A stretch of 64,000 bases of DNA from Aquanectria penicillioides (taxonomy: Eukaryota > Ascomycota > Sordariomycetes > Hypocreales > Nectriaceae): assembly GCA_003415625.1 (NCBI GenBank), contig PYIU01000006.1:2914001-2978000 (forward strand), read 5' to 3'. The notes beneath the pieces are model-generated. The model ran no database searches. It saw only the letters and a program-made list of their open reading frames with translations, and was not told the DNA's origin. Below, piece after piece: positions 12,506 to 25,639 of this stretch. A program made the position numbers and the translations under genes. Position 1 is the stretch's first letter, and each line of letters begins with the position of its first letter.

Positions 12506-14346
12506 AAATAGCATTTTTTATAAAGTAAGTAAATAAGGTTTTATTTCTATATAATTATATATAATATATATATATAAATAATAAAAAGTATTAAATAAAA
12601 TAAATATAAAATAAATAAATAAGTAAGTAAATAAGTAAATAAATAAATAAATATTAATAAAGGGAAGGGCTATTATAATTTCTTTTTATATTTTTTAAGT
12701 TTATTAATATAAAGCATTTTATATACTATAAAAGTATAGGACCTTAATAAGCTATTATTTTAAGTTACTATAAAATAAAAGATAGCTATATTTAATATAT
12801 TAGCTTTAATTAATAATATAATAAAGCTATTAATAATATTTAATAAAAAGGTAAACTTTTATATAGAATTATTTTAGATTTATAAGTATAAAGCTATATA
12901 TATTAAATATATACTTTAGAATAAAAACTTAAGTTAATAGTAAAAATAGTAAAATATATATTAGTTTAAATTCCTTAAATAATTAATAAAGAGAATATAG
13001 TTTAATAAAAAGAGAGTTCTCTTTATTAAGCAATTTTATATATTTATAAATTACTAAAATAAATTAATAGCTATAAAATTATAATATAATTACAATTTAA
13101 TATTTATTGTAATGCAATTTTATAGCTTATTCTTAATTTATTATTTAATTAACTATATAATAAAGGTAGAAGATCTAATCTAAAAGCAAATAGTTATAGC
13201 TATAGAGTACCTTTTTATATTAAAAAAAAGGGATTAAAATGCAAGCAGCTAAAGCTATATTTATATCTATATTTATATTTGCATTTATACTTTTTTATAT
13301 TTTAGTAAATAGTATTAATAATAATAGCAATATTATTTATATTTATATTAATATTTATATATATAATATTAATAATTAAAAAAGCAATAAATTTATTAAG
13401 CAATAAAATAGTAATAATAATATTTATATTAATATTAATATTAATACTAATATTAGCATTAATATTAATAGTATAAAAGGAAATAAAACTTATTAATTCC
13501 TTATAAAAATAGCTACTTGCATTTTTATAGATTAAGTGCTATTAAAGGTTAAAATAATTATTTATCTTTTAGAATATTTAATAAAGCTTTTATATAATTA
13601 TTATTAAATATATTTTAATATTAATAAGCTATATTAATTTATATTAAAAAGGTAGCTATATCTTTAGGAGATTAGCTAGCTTAAAAATAGTAATAATTAA
13701 TTTAGCTTTAATATTTATATTAAAAAGCCCTAAAAAAAAGTTATAGCTTTAAATATATATCTATATTATAAAGAGGTCTTTTAAGATATTTATTTATATA
13801 ACTATACTACCTTTATTTATATTTAATGCAAAAAGTTATATTATAGTGCTAAAGACTTTAGTATTTCTTTTAAGCTTAAATGCCCCTTTTTAAATAAATA
13901 GATATAGTTTTTGCATTAATGCAAAATGCATTTAATTATATCTATTAAAGGCTATTTTAGTTTAGACTTTACTAATAAAAAGGAATAAAATAAAGGGTAA
14001 TATTACTAAAGGTAAATTAAAATATATTTTATTATATTTAATATACTATAAAGAAAGAGTTATTATATAATGCCTTTATTTTTAAAGTTTAATTAATTAA
14101 TTAATATTAATATTTAAAGAATTTCCTAAAGTAATAGTTTAATATTTTAGCCTTTTTATACTATAGTATTACTTTATATTTAAGTTATTATTAAGTAATA
14201 TAAATATAGTTATTACTTAAAATAAATAAAAATAAAATATACTAAAATAGATCTTTATTTTTATAAATAATATTTAATTATTAAAGCAATTAGCCTAAAA
14301 TTCTTAAAAGAATATATAATAATAAGCATTTATATTAAAGGATATT
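12506..14346. mobile_element. Unidentified ~1.8-kb insertion in the second Helitron
   Basis: Present here but absent from the corresponding site of alpha (around 8,050), so it is an insertion. It is strongly AT-rich. Its left end holds (AAATAAGT)n/(AAAT)n repeats at 12,600-12,650. Plus-strand frames can be followed for 50-100 codons around 13,500-13,960 with former-Gln stops, but I recognise no domain. I could not define terminal repeats; a 16-bp similarity (TATATTAAARGATATT) near both edges might be a target duplication. Confidence 0.5.
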
Positions 14347-15203
14347 AAAATAGCTATAAATAGCAATAAGTTATATAAAGGAAATAAAGATTGCTATAAT
14401 AAAAATAATAGTAATAATAATAATAATATTAATAGATTTTAAAATAATAACTTTAGCTAAATTATATATTTTATTAATATTATTTAAATAGTAATTAATA
14501 ATAATTAAATTATAATAGAATTAAAGAAGCTAGCTTTAATACTTTATAATTTTATTAGGCTTTAAGGTATAATAAAAAGGGAAAAGGAGAGTAAAGATCT
14601 AAATGAAAGTAAAGAGCAATAAAAGAAAGAAAGAAAGGAAAATTTACTATTTATAGAAAATAATAATATTAATAGTAGCTAAACTTAAGTGCTTAATTTA
14701 AGCAAAATTATAGCTATTAAGGCTTAGTAATTAAGGCTATTAAAAGCAATAGAGCATTAAATTTAAAGTATATAAAAGGTAGATAAAAGAGAAAAAGAAG
14801 AAAAAAGAAAAGAAAAAGAAAAAAAAGAAAAAAAGGCACTAAAATAGCAATAAAAGCAATAAAAAAAGTAATATTATTATTATTATTATATAGTCCTATA
14901 GTTATAATTAAATAGATATTTATATTTATAGTTATAACCTTTGGAATAAATATTACTTTATAGTTTATACTTAATAAATAATAAGCTATTGCCTTTTTAT
15001 TAATTTATTAGTATATTTAGCTTATAAAAAGTAATAGCAATACTATTAATAGTTTTAATATTAAAAAGAATAAATACCTTTAGTAATTATATTAATTTTT
15101 TAGCAATAAAGGCAATATAGGCAAGGCAAGTCTTAAGTAATTAAAGCAATAATAGAGCTCTTTATTAAATAAAGTATATTGCATTAATTACTAATAACTA
15201 TTA
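14347..15203 (+). pseudogene. Helitron inter-domain region (copy 2, middle block)
   Basis: Collinear with alpha 8,050-8,865, the Lys/Gln-rich stretch between the Rep and helicase domains. The purine-rich segment at 14,560-14,840 aligns with alpha 8,270-8,545 and carries an expanded AAAAAGAAAAG run. It is broken at 15,203 by the 10.4-kb TIR element. Confidence 0.7.
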
Positions 15204-15204
15204 T

Positions 15205-15375
15205 GCCTTAAGGAACAAAAGGTTTTTCAGTAATGCCGCAGGCATGTGTATGCTTTATGTGTTTTGAGTGCTTGATTGTTTGGGTGCTTAATTGCTTGCA
15301 TGCTATAGCAGTGGCAATAGCGGCGGCTAGGGGGCTGGGCCAGCCTTCTTCCTTCTGCTGCCCGATTAGGAAATT
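15205..15375. other. Un-mutated left end of the 10.4-kb TIR element
   Basis: About 170 bp with ordinary base composition and CpG sites (GCGGCGGCTAGGGGG near 15,320). It contains T/G-rich direct repeats of the type GTGCTTGATTGTTTGG / GTGCTTAATTGCTTGC (15,269-15,300). No ORF. It was probably spared because it is short or single-copy. Confidence 0.7.
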
Positions 15376-15674
15376 TAGTTCTATTCTTATTATATAACCT
15401 TTATATAACTTTATATAGTAGTATTATATAATTTAAGGTTTTAAATATATATATATATTAAATATATGCCTTATATATAATTAAAGGGGATAATTTTATT
15501 TATTATATATAATATATATAATATATAATAATAAATAATATTACTTAAGCTATTAAAAAAGTATATTAAAAAAAACCTCCCTTAAAGGAAGGTGTTAGCT
15601 TAAACCCTTAATTAATATAATTATTAGAAATTAATCTACCCTTCAATTAATAAAAGTTACTATAATTAAATATA

Positions 15675-15832
15675 TATATGTAACAACGGTGCGGCAGCGG
15701 CCGACCGGTGCGTTATATACGGATATGTGACACTCAGCAATCGCGGCGACTGCGATTACTGCTGGATCTTTTGCCGTAGCGGCAACTGGTCTATTGTGCA
15801 AGCCGGTATGTCACCCGTCTTTGTTACATATA
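15675..15832. mobile_element. 158-bp MITE-like element with TIRs
   Basis: A GC-rich, CpG-containing island in AT-rich DNA. It begins TATATGTAACAAC (15,675) and ends TTTGTTACATATA (to 15,832), so the termini are inverted repeats of about 12 bp. A second inner pair, ATATGTGACACTC and GGTATGTCACCC, also has inverted character. The TA at each end would fit a Tc1/mariner-type TA duplication. No coding capacity. It is not related to the MITE-like insertion at 9,785. Confidence 0.72.
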
Positions 15833-15839
15833 CTTATAT

Positions 15840-16240
15840 TAAATAATATATATATATATATAAAAGGTAAAAATAAAGGCATATATATATATATATATAT
15901 ATTTTAGGACCTTATTAATAGTATTTTTATTAATAGCATTTTTATTAATAGTATTATATATATATATTACTTCCTTATTTATATATATATATCTTTCTTT
16001 ATTTATTTATTATATATATATTTATACTATATATTAAATAAAATAAAAAAAGCTTTTATACTCTTTTTATAGTAATATTATAAAGCCCTTTTAGCCTTAC
16101 CTTTACTATAATTATCTTAAGTAAAATAGTATTGCTAATTATATCTTTATTTTAAACCTTTAAAATAAACCTAATACTATTAAGTATATAGCACTATAAT
16201 AGCTATATATAAAGGCTATATAAATTATATATACTTAAAA
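15840..16240. other. AT-rich non-coding stretch of the TIR element
   Basis: Dominated by (TA)n runs at 15,849-15,902 and 15,955-16,020 and by a direct repeat of TTATTAATAGYATTTT (15,913-15,950). I see no gene in it. Confidence 0.6.
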
Positions 16241-16249
16241 TATTATACC

Positions 16250-19200
16250 TATTTATTATTGCTATCTATATGCCTTATAGATTAAAGCCAATACAATTTA
16301 AACTATAACCTTATACCTTATAGTCTATATAGGCAAATGCTAATATATATAGCAATCTATAGCAAGTAATATTATACTGCTGCTATAGCTATTTTCTAGC
16401 TTTCTTACTGCTATATAGTATAGTTATAAAGATAGATATTAATAAAACTATACTTTAAGGTATATACTTAAACTTAAAGCTATTTATAGTTTTATTAGTA
16501 AATAGTAGCTTTATAAAAGGCCTAAAGTATATAATAAGGCTCTTAAAGATATAATAGCTAAAGTATATTAAGTTTAATATAATATTAATTGCCTTATAGC
16601 TAGCTTTATTAATTACCTTAAGGCTTTAATAGATATTTTATATTATAACTATTAATATATTAAATATAAAAATAAAAATAATAGGCATAAGGATACTATT
16701 ATTATTGCTAATTTTTATTATAAATAAGGCCTTCTTTTTATTAAGGCTATTATCTCTTTATAAATGCTTTAATAAAAAAACTTATATAAAGCATTAATAG
16801 TTTTTATTAAATATAAAGTATCCCTTAAAGTTAAAGTACTAATAGTTTTAATTTAAAGGTATAATTATTATAATATCTATCTTTTATAGTATTAATTAGC
16901 CTTTATAATAGTACTATTAATTTAAAAAATTAATCTTTATTTAATTCTAAATACTATAGTAAATATATAAAAATAAAGCTTATAGCTTAGCATTTTCTAT
17001 TAAATAAACCTATTTATTAAGTATAATAATAATTATAAACTTTAATTATAGTAAATAGGCTTTATTTTAAATATAATATTACTTACTTTAGCTTATATAT
17101 TACTTAATTAAAAAGGCTAAAAGAATAATAAATCTATTTTAAATTAAGTAAAATTAATAAAAGTTATTAAAAAGAAAAATAATTAATATATTACTAAAGT
17201 TAGCTTTATTACTATATAGCTACTTAAGGCAGTAATTAATTTAAATAAAGATTAAAGACTTAAGTATATTAATTTTATTAATAATAAAGGCCTATTTATT
17301 GTATTAATATATTAGCTTTTTATTATTTATAATATATAAGCTTATATTAAACTTATTTAAATTAGCTTTATTTATATTAAATACTATTTTATTAATACTA
17401 TAAACTAAATAAATAATAATACTATTAATTTAAATAATAATAACATTAAATATTACTATTAATAAAAGCTAATAGTTAATATTCTTTTTTATAAATAATA
17501 TAAAAAGTATATTAATTACTTAAAATTTATCTATATTGCCTTTACTGCCTAAAAATATATATAGCTATATATTATCTTTACTTTTAAGCTTACCTTTAGG
17601 CTACTTAAGGCAATTAAAATATTAATATATAAAAAGTAAGGCTATATATTGCTATTTATTAAGTATATAGCTTACTATTAAATTGCAGCTAGCCTATATA
17701 AAGATTATAAAAGGCCTAAATATAATATTAGTATTAAGCCTTTAAATAGCTTTTTCTATATTTATTTAATTAACTGCTAATAGCTTTTTATTAAACTTAA
17801 GTAAAATATTAGTAATAGCTATATTTAATTTTAAGGCAATCCCTATAATAGTATTTATATTTAAGCTAATCCCTTAAATCTATTATTTAATCTTCTTAAA
17901 AGTACTATATTAAATAAACTTAATTGCTTATAGCTTAAAAGCATTAAGTAGCTTTATATTAATAATGCTTAAATTATTGCTTTTAGTAATAATTGCCTTT
18001 ATAAAAAAGGTATTATTAACTTTTATACTATTAGTAAAAGCTTTTATTATTTTAAATTAAAATTTATTTAATTATTAAAAGGCTATTAAAATATTAAGCA
18101 ATTTAGCTAAAGCTAATTAAAGCCTACTATAGCCTTTAGAGTATTTTTAAGCTATATTATATTATTTAATTAATTAAACTAATATTAATTAATTAATATT
18201 ATTATAAAAAATTAATAATTAGGTTTAACTTTAGCCTTATTTTTATTAGTATTAGCATTAGCTCTATTAAGTTTATTGCCTTTATATACTATTTATTGCT
18301 TTATATTTTTTTATATATTCTTTATTAATTTCTTTAATATTTAAATATTACCTATAATAAAGTAAAGGCATTTATTTAAGGCTACTTAATCTCTATATTA
18401 AATTGCTATAATATTCTTTTTATTGCTATTACTTAAAAATTCCTTCTATAGAATAAAAAGCCTAAAGTATTAAATTAAAGCCTTAAGCTTATCTATTAAT
18501 TATTTAAACTAACTCCTTAAATTACTTACTTAAACTTTCTCTTTTTTATGCCTATATATATAGTAAGACTTACTTAATATTAATGCTTACTTACCTTTAA
18601 AAGTAGCCTTTCTTTTTACTTTTATAGTTAAAGTCTATATTTATATAGCTATTTAAATAAAATATAGTAAGCTTTATAAAAGGGTATAATACTTAAATTT
18701 AGCTAATACTATAAATTTAATTAGCCTTAAATAATATATAATACTTTTACTTAAATAAAGAGCCTCTTTAAATATAAATAATAGTAAGATAATTATAAAG
18801 GTATAAATCCTAAAGTATAAAGCCTTAATATAAATATATATTAAGATTTAATAGCTTTTTACTTATAATAGCTATTAAAATAGGCTTAAATCTAAATTAA
18901 GTATTTACTTTTATAATTAGTATACTATTAGCTATATATAAGTAAGCCTATTGCTAAAATAACCTTTAATATAAAGCTATTATATTAATAAATAACTATT
19001 TATTTATATTAAGATATTCCTTAAAATACTATAAAAGATTAATAATAACCTTAATATATAAAAGGGGCTGCTTTATAAAGATATAATTTATAATCTTAAG
19101 TAAGAATTAATAACTTTTATTTACTTTAGCTATAGTTTTATTGCCTAAAACTTAAGTATTAGTAAAAGTAATAGTAATAGTAATAAAAGAAGCTAAAGCT

Positions 19201-22200
19201 AAAGCTAAAATAAAAGTAGTAATAAAGTATAACTATAATTGCAAAAAGAGCTATATTATAGCTATAGCCTGCTTTTATAATAGATCCTTTACCTTATTTA
19301 TATAGTTTATTAAATAATATATAAAGGCTAATATATAAATTTAAGTGTTAATAAATAAAATATTATAATTATATTATAGGCCTATTGCTAATGCCTTATT
19401 CTATTAATTAATAAATAAATGCTATTATATTAGCTATAGAATGCTATTAATATTAAAAAAGGTTTTAGGCATAAAGTCCTATAGTGCCTTAAAGTAATAC
19501 TTCTTTCTTTCTTTATATTACTTTATTAATAACTTATAAAGTAAATACTTTAGATATAAATAAATATATTTATAGTGCTATATTCTATATATTATAAAGT
19601 TAGTTTTTTTTTAAATATAGTAAAAAGTTAAGTAAATAATATTATTAAATAATTAATATTATTAACTATAAATATTTAATTAAAGTTATTAAATATTTTA
19701 TTTTTATTAAGATTTTACTTATATTAAATATTAATATTAATTTAATTTATTAATTAAAACCCTAAACTAAATTAGTCTTTTAGGCTAAAACTGCTATATA
19801 TTTTAGTAAAAATACTATTTATATATTATATAACCCTATAGTAAAATAGTATAATAGTATTATCTTTTATCTTAAAATCTCTAGCAATTAAAAAGATTAA
19901 GCTAAAATTACCTTATAATTATAGTAAAGAATAGATATATAATATATTATATTTATTTATTTTTATAATTCTATAGTATTGCTTAATATAATTAAAGATT
20001 AAATCTTAATTAATCTTTATATAATACTTAAAAAATAAAAAGATTTTTTAATAAAAAACAGCATTAAGCTTATTAAATTAAAGATTATAAGCTTAATTCT
20101 ATTATAATTATTATTGCCTAAACTTAATAAAACTCTTTTTGCCTCTTTAAAATAATACTTATTATATATAATTAAGTGCAATTTAATAGTATTAATAATA
20201 TTAAAAGAGTTTAATATTAGCTAAATTACTAATATATCTTTATAAATAATATTAAATTATAGCTCTTTTTATATATATAGCTATACTTTTTTAAATATAG
20301 GCTATTAATACCTATAAATAAATAAACTATATAAAAGCTTATTAATCTTTTTATTATTAGTTTTATTATTTCTTTTTAGCTTTATATTAGCTTAAATAAA
20401 GCACTTAAATATTAAAGATTATATAATTGCCTTAACCTTAAAAAAATCAAATTGCTTTATACTTACTATACTTATACTATAATTATAAAACTATATTAAA
20501 ATATTAAAGATAAAGAAGGTAAAGGCATAATAGCTTTTAAACTAGCCATTATAATGCTTAATTATTGCCTTAGCCTATACCCTTAATATTATATTTTAAA
20601 AATTAATAAAGCTAAGGCTACTATTTATTTATATTTATTTTTACTTAATAATAGTAATAATAGTAATAGTAATTATATTGCTTTAAGCATTATTAACTCT
20701 ATTATTATTGCCTTTATTATTACCTTTACTTTAGATTTAGCCTTTAATCTTTTCTTTTATATTACTAGCTGCCTAATATATAGCTGCCTCCTTAATATAA
20801 TAGGGACCTTTAATGCCTTAAGGAAAGAGAGTTAAAAATACCTTAAAAAAGTATAATAGATTATTTAAATTAATATATCTTTAACTATAGTTAAGATAGA
20901 TATAAAGGCTACTAAAGCCTTTATAGATCTATATATTTATATTATCTGCTTTAGGCTTTATTAACCTTAATGCTATTAGATTGATATACTTTATAATAAT
21001 ATTAATAGTAAATTATAACTTTTTAGTATTTATAACCTTAAGTATAGTATTTAATAAAAATATATTAAAAATAATATTTTATTAATATAAGCATTAAGCC
21101 TTATAGCTTTAAAATTATTTTAGCTTAGCTTATTAAAGTTGCTTTTTTTTATTATTTGATTTTTTTCTTTATTACTATTACTATTATTATTACTATTATT
21201 GCTATTATTTAGCTTTAGAAAAATATATTGCTTTTTAGTTTATAATATAAATATAAAATTATTAATATAAAGATTAAAATTATTTAATAAGCTATACTTA
21301 ATTAAAGGAATAATATATACTATTTATACTTTCTTTTATACTAATAGCTTCTATTGCTCTATATATTTATATAAAAGCCTTAAAATACTATAAGGTATAT
21401 CTTTTTAATTATTTAATTTAGCCTAATTTACTTAAATCTTAAAATAAAGTAAGTTATTAAGAATTAGCTATCATAAAGCCCTTTTTATTACTTATTACTA
21501 TATTAATATTATTTTAAATAGATCTTAAGGTATTAGCTTTTTTAATCTATACTAAAAGATATAAATATCTTTAAATACCTTTAATAAAGGATAAGGCAAG
21601 ACTTTAATAATTATATTTTATATATTATTTAAAAAGATATAAATATAGCCTTATATATAATAGATATAGGCATTTTACTTTAGTTTATTAAGAATATTAT
21701 CTATATAATAAAGCTAAATAAAAAGCTAATAGTAATAAGCTTTTTCTCAATTAATATTAAGCTATTAAAAACTTTAAAAAAGAAATATTTATATTAAAGC
21801 TATTTATAAAAATAACTATAATAGCTTAATTTCTCTTTATTAATTTTAGTAATGCACTTTATATAAAGCTTTATATTATAACTAAAAATAAAGCAATCTT
21901 TATATAATTATATACTTTTAAATACTTTATTAAAAGAAAAGTTAAATTAATTCTTTTATTTAATTAATTATAGCTTTTATTTATTATATTTTTAATAGTA
22001 TAAAAGATATATTTTAATAAAAAGAGTATTTATATTATAAAAAGCACTATAAAAAGAAATTATATTTATAATTTATTATTTAAATAGTATAATATTATAT
22101 TACTTTTAGCTATTAAAAAGCCTTTTTATCTTAATAAACTATTCTTTTAAATACTTAATTGCCTTATATAATTTCTTATACTATTTTATAATAATAGACT

Positions 22201-25200
22201 TTTATTAATTAAAAGTATAGCTATATTTATTCTCTATACTCTTTTCTTTTCTTTAGATCTATAAATATTATTTATATTTTAGCTATATTATACTTAATAC
22301 TATATCTATAAAATAATAAGCTACTACTTTACTTTATATTTACTTTACTGCAATAAAACCTTTATAAAGTAAAGGTATATTTAGCCTTAATAAAAGTAGT
22401 ATAGCTTAATGCAATATTGGCTTTAATACTTTTAGTATCTTTACTAGCATTTTTAGTATATTTAATAGAACTATATAATTTAAGTATTTAAATTAATTTA
22501 AAATCTATTATTATATAAGTTAAAGTATTTACTATATAGTTAAATTAAAACTTAATATTAATAATGCTTATAGCTTTAAGTAATGCTAATAGCTTTATTA
22601 ATATTAAAAATATTAAATAAAATATATAATTTAAATACTTAAATAATTTTAAGATTTACTATAAAAAAGATTAAAGATATTAATAATTATAAACTTTTAC
22701 TTAATAATATTACTTTTATAGATTAAACTAAAAATAATATAAAAGATAATTGCCTTAATTTAATTAAAATTAATATAATTTAAATATAACTATTAACTAA
22801 ATGCTAAATATATATATTTAGCCTAAATATATTATTATAATCCTTATTATTAAATAGCCTAAAATAATTAGCTTAATTTAAGCTATATAAAGGCTAAACT
22901 ATATCTTTATTAATAATTTTATTTTTATTTATTTAGCTATTAATAGCTTTTCCTTACTTTATACCTAACTATTAGCTGCTTATAGCTATAAATAATATTT
23001 AAAGCCTAAAATCTATAATTAGCTAATTAATAGCCTTTTATAGAACTGCCTTTTATAGAGCCCTAATAATCTATTAGCTATTATTAATATTAATAAAGCT
23101 AGTCTATAGGCTAAGATCTTTAATCAATCTATTATAGTACTACTGCTATAACTCTTTAATAATAAATAATAACTTTAAATCCTTAGGCAATTTATTAAGA
23201 CCTTAAAATATTATAAAATACAATAAAATAATAATAATCTTATAACTTAAATATAACTACTATAAACTAATTCCCTTATATATAGGCACCTTAATACTAT
23301 AAAGATAAATACTTATTTATTAGCCACTTAAAGCATTTTTATTAAATATAAGCTATTATATAGTAATATAAATAGATATAGTAAGTATTAATATATATAA
23401 TTGCTTTTATATATAATTTATTTAGTATTAATATATATTTTTACTTTTATAGCTTTATAGACTAACTATATATATAAAAAGATATAATTTAACTATAATA
23501 AAAGAACCTTTAAAAGCCTTATATTACTATACTATAAGGCATTATAAGGCATTTTTAAATAAATAGGCAAGAGCTATTAATATAGCTTTTAGCCTAACTT
23601 TAAATTAAATTTAAGCTTAATAAATATACTATAAGTATAAATACTTAATATTATTTATATTATTAATAAAAATTAATAAAATAAAATATTATAAATATAA
23701 ATAGAATATTTTATTTAATATTAAATTATTAACTATTAAAAATTGCTTATTGCTTTAACTCCCTTTTTTAAAAAAGAAAATTACCTTAAAATATACTATT
23801 ATATAATTATATAACTTAATATAAGGCTACTATAAATATATAATATTACTTTTAATATATAAAGCCCTAATATATTTATTAATTTTAAATAGCCCTAAAA
23901 AATATAAAGAATATAGTCCTTTAAGCACTATTAACTTTAACTTTATTAATTATACTATAATATTTTTAAAAGCCTTTTATCCCCTATAATAGTAAGGCCT
24001 ATTTAATTATATTAAAGGCCTTAGCTTTAATATATTTATATAGTTTACTGCCTAAATATAGTAAATGCCTACTTTTTACTTTAAAAAATAAAACTATTAG
24101 CTTAAAGGATTAAGCATTAAAACTATTAGTATTATTAAAATTACTTTTTTACTATAGCTTATAATTGCATTCTATAAATGCCTTTAAGCTATTAATAATT
24201 AAAAAAGAAGTTTAATAATAACCTTTTTTAGCTTAATTCTAAACCTTTATAGTTAAATTATAAAAGAAAAAAACTAAATAAAGCAATAGTAAAATATAAA
24301 TAATAAAGTGTATCTATATAAACTAAAATAGAAAATTATAAATATTAATAAAGCTAAGAATTAAATTAAATAGATATATAACTATAAAATTGTATTAGTT
24401 TAAATCTAAAAGCTTTTAATTTAATTGTATGCCTATCTATATATCCCTTAAGTCCCTAATAATAATATAAAATATAGAATTCTACCTAAAATAATTGCCT
24501 TTTAACTTAACTTTTTTATAATAAACTTTAGTATTAGCTTTATTAAATTTATTATTAGCCTAAATTAAAACCTTTTACTAAAGGATAAGCTTAGCAATAA
24601 ATTTTCTAATATTTAACTAAAATACTATAGCTTTATTTAACTAGCTTTATATATTTAGCTAAAATTATTAAAAAAAGAACTAAAGCCTAATTAATACCTC
24701 TTTTAAGTCTTTATATTCCTTTTAATTATTATTAATCTATATTAATACCTTTATAAATTAATAATAAAGATATAAAATATATACTTTAGACTAAATATTA
24801 TATACTATTATATTAATAAAGTTATTAAATTACTTAATTATAACCTTATAGTAAATTTACTAATAAATAAAAAAGACTATATTTTTATTATTATATTAAG
24901 CAATTAATTCTTATTAAATAGATCTACTATATTTACTATAAATACTATTAATAGCTCTATAATAATAAAGAAAATATTAAAGAAAGTCCTTACTATTTAC
25001 TTTAAAATAATAATAAAGTTTTTATTACCTTTTAAGCAAAAGAGTAAGGGACTAAATAAATTAATCCTAACTATAGCTATAATATTAATTAATTAATTTA
25101 ATATAATAAATATAGCACTATTAATAATATTAATAGATTTAATAGTAGTACTATAATTACTATTAATGCCTTTAGTATTTTTATTATTAGCCTTATCTAT

Positions 25201-25560
25201 AAAAAGGCTATTATTAGTAATATTAAAATAGACCTCTTTTAAAAGGCTAAAGCAATTAAACTTTACTATAATAGAGATATTAACTAAAAGCTTCTTTATA
25301 ATACTTAACCTAAATATAAATAAAGTAAACCTAATATATATTTAATAGTATAATAATGCTAAGCTATAAAAATAAAACTTCTTATTGCTAAATAAAAACC
25401 TAAAGTATTATAGAATAAATAAATCTACTATTAAATTAAAATATATTATTTAAATTATATTAAATACTAATTATTATTATACTTCTTTATTCTTTTAATT
25501 ACTTACTTTAGTTATATAATTAATTAATTTAATCTCTTTTTTTTATTAATACTTAATAAT
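16250..25560 (+). pseudogene. Large degraded coding region(s) of the 10.4-kb TIR element
   Basis: Several plus-strand stretches read for 100-400 codons with stops that are nearly all TAA/TAG, the pattern left when RIP hits CAA/CAG codons. The clearest are about 16,250-16,900, 17,270-18,230, 18,560-21,100 and 24,880-25,560. The reconstructed composition is hydrophilic and would allow a protein well over 1,000 residues, or several genes. No signature was recognised: I looked for DDE spacing, RT YxDD, Walker motifs, Rep HUH and the DUF3435-type tyrosine recombinase of Starship elements. The frames may shift between blocks. Treat as unknown. Confidence 0.4.
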
Positions 25561-25639
25561 ACTTTCTCTCTTTTATTATATATTTTGCCTCTATTTTATT
25601 CTATGCTTAACTTTTATTCCTTAAGGCTGCTTTAGCGTA

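Larger units (their letters stand above)
15205..25627. mobile_element. 10.4-kb element with ~19-bp terminal inverted repeats, unclassified
   Basis: It interrupts the second Helitron: the flanks align with adjacent positions of alpha near 8,865-8,900. The left end (15,205) reads GCCTTAAGGAACAAAAGG and the right end (reverse strand from 25,627) reads GCCTTAAGGAATAAAAG, a nearly perfect TIR. The first about 170 bp (15,205-15,375) are un-mutated and GC-rich; the rest is RIP-degraded. Long plus-strand frames run through 16,250-25,560, suggesting one or more very large proteins. I found no DDE, RT, helicase or tyrosine-recombinase signature I trust. The right junction is blurred by 10-20 bp and I see no clear target duplication. 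Candidates are a large DNA transposon (for example KDZ/Plavaka-like or MULE-like), none confirmed. Confidence 0.6.

Noticed and set aside
20820..20840. Internal GCCTTAAGGAAA, resembling the TIR of the 10.4-kb element
   Set aside because: It is a single short match inside a plausible coding frame, with no partner nearby.
15205..25627. Starship-type element with a DUF3435 captain
   Set aside because: I looked for the tyrosine-recombinase pattern and did not find it; the TIR arrangement also differs from that of Starships. Only a profile search after de-RIP could reopen this.
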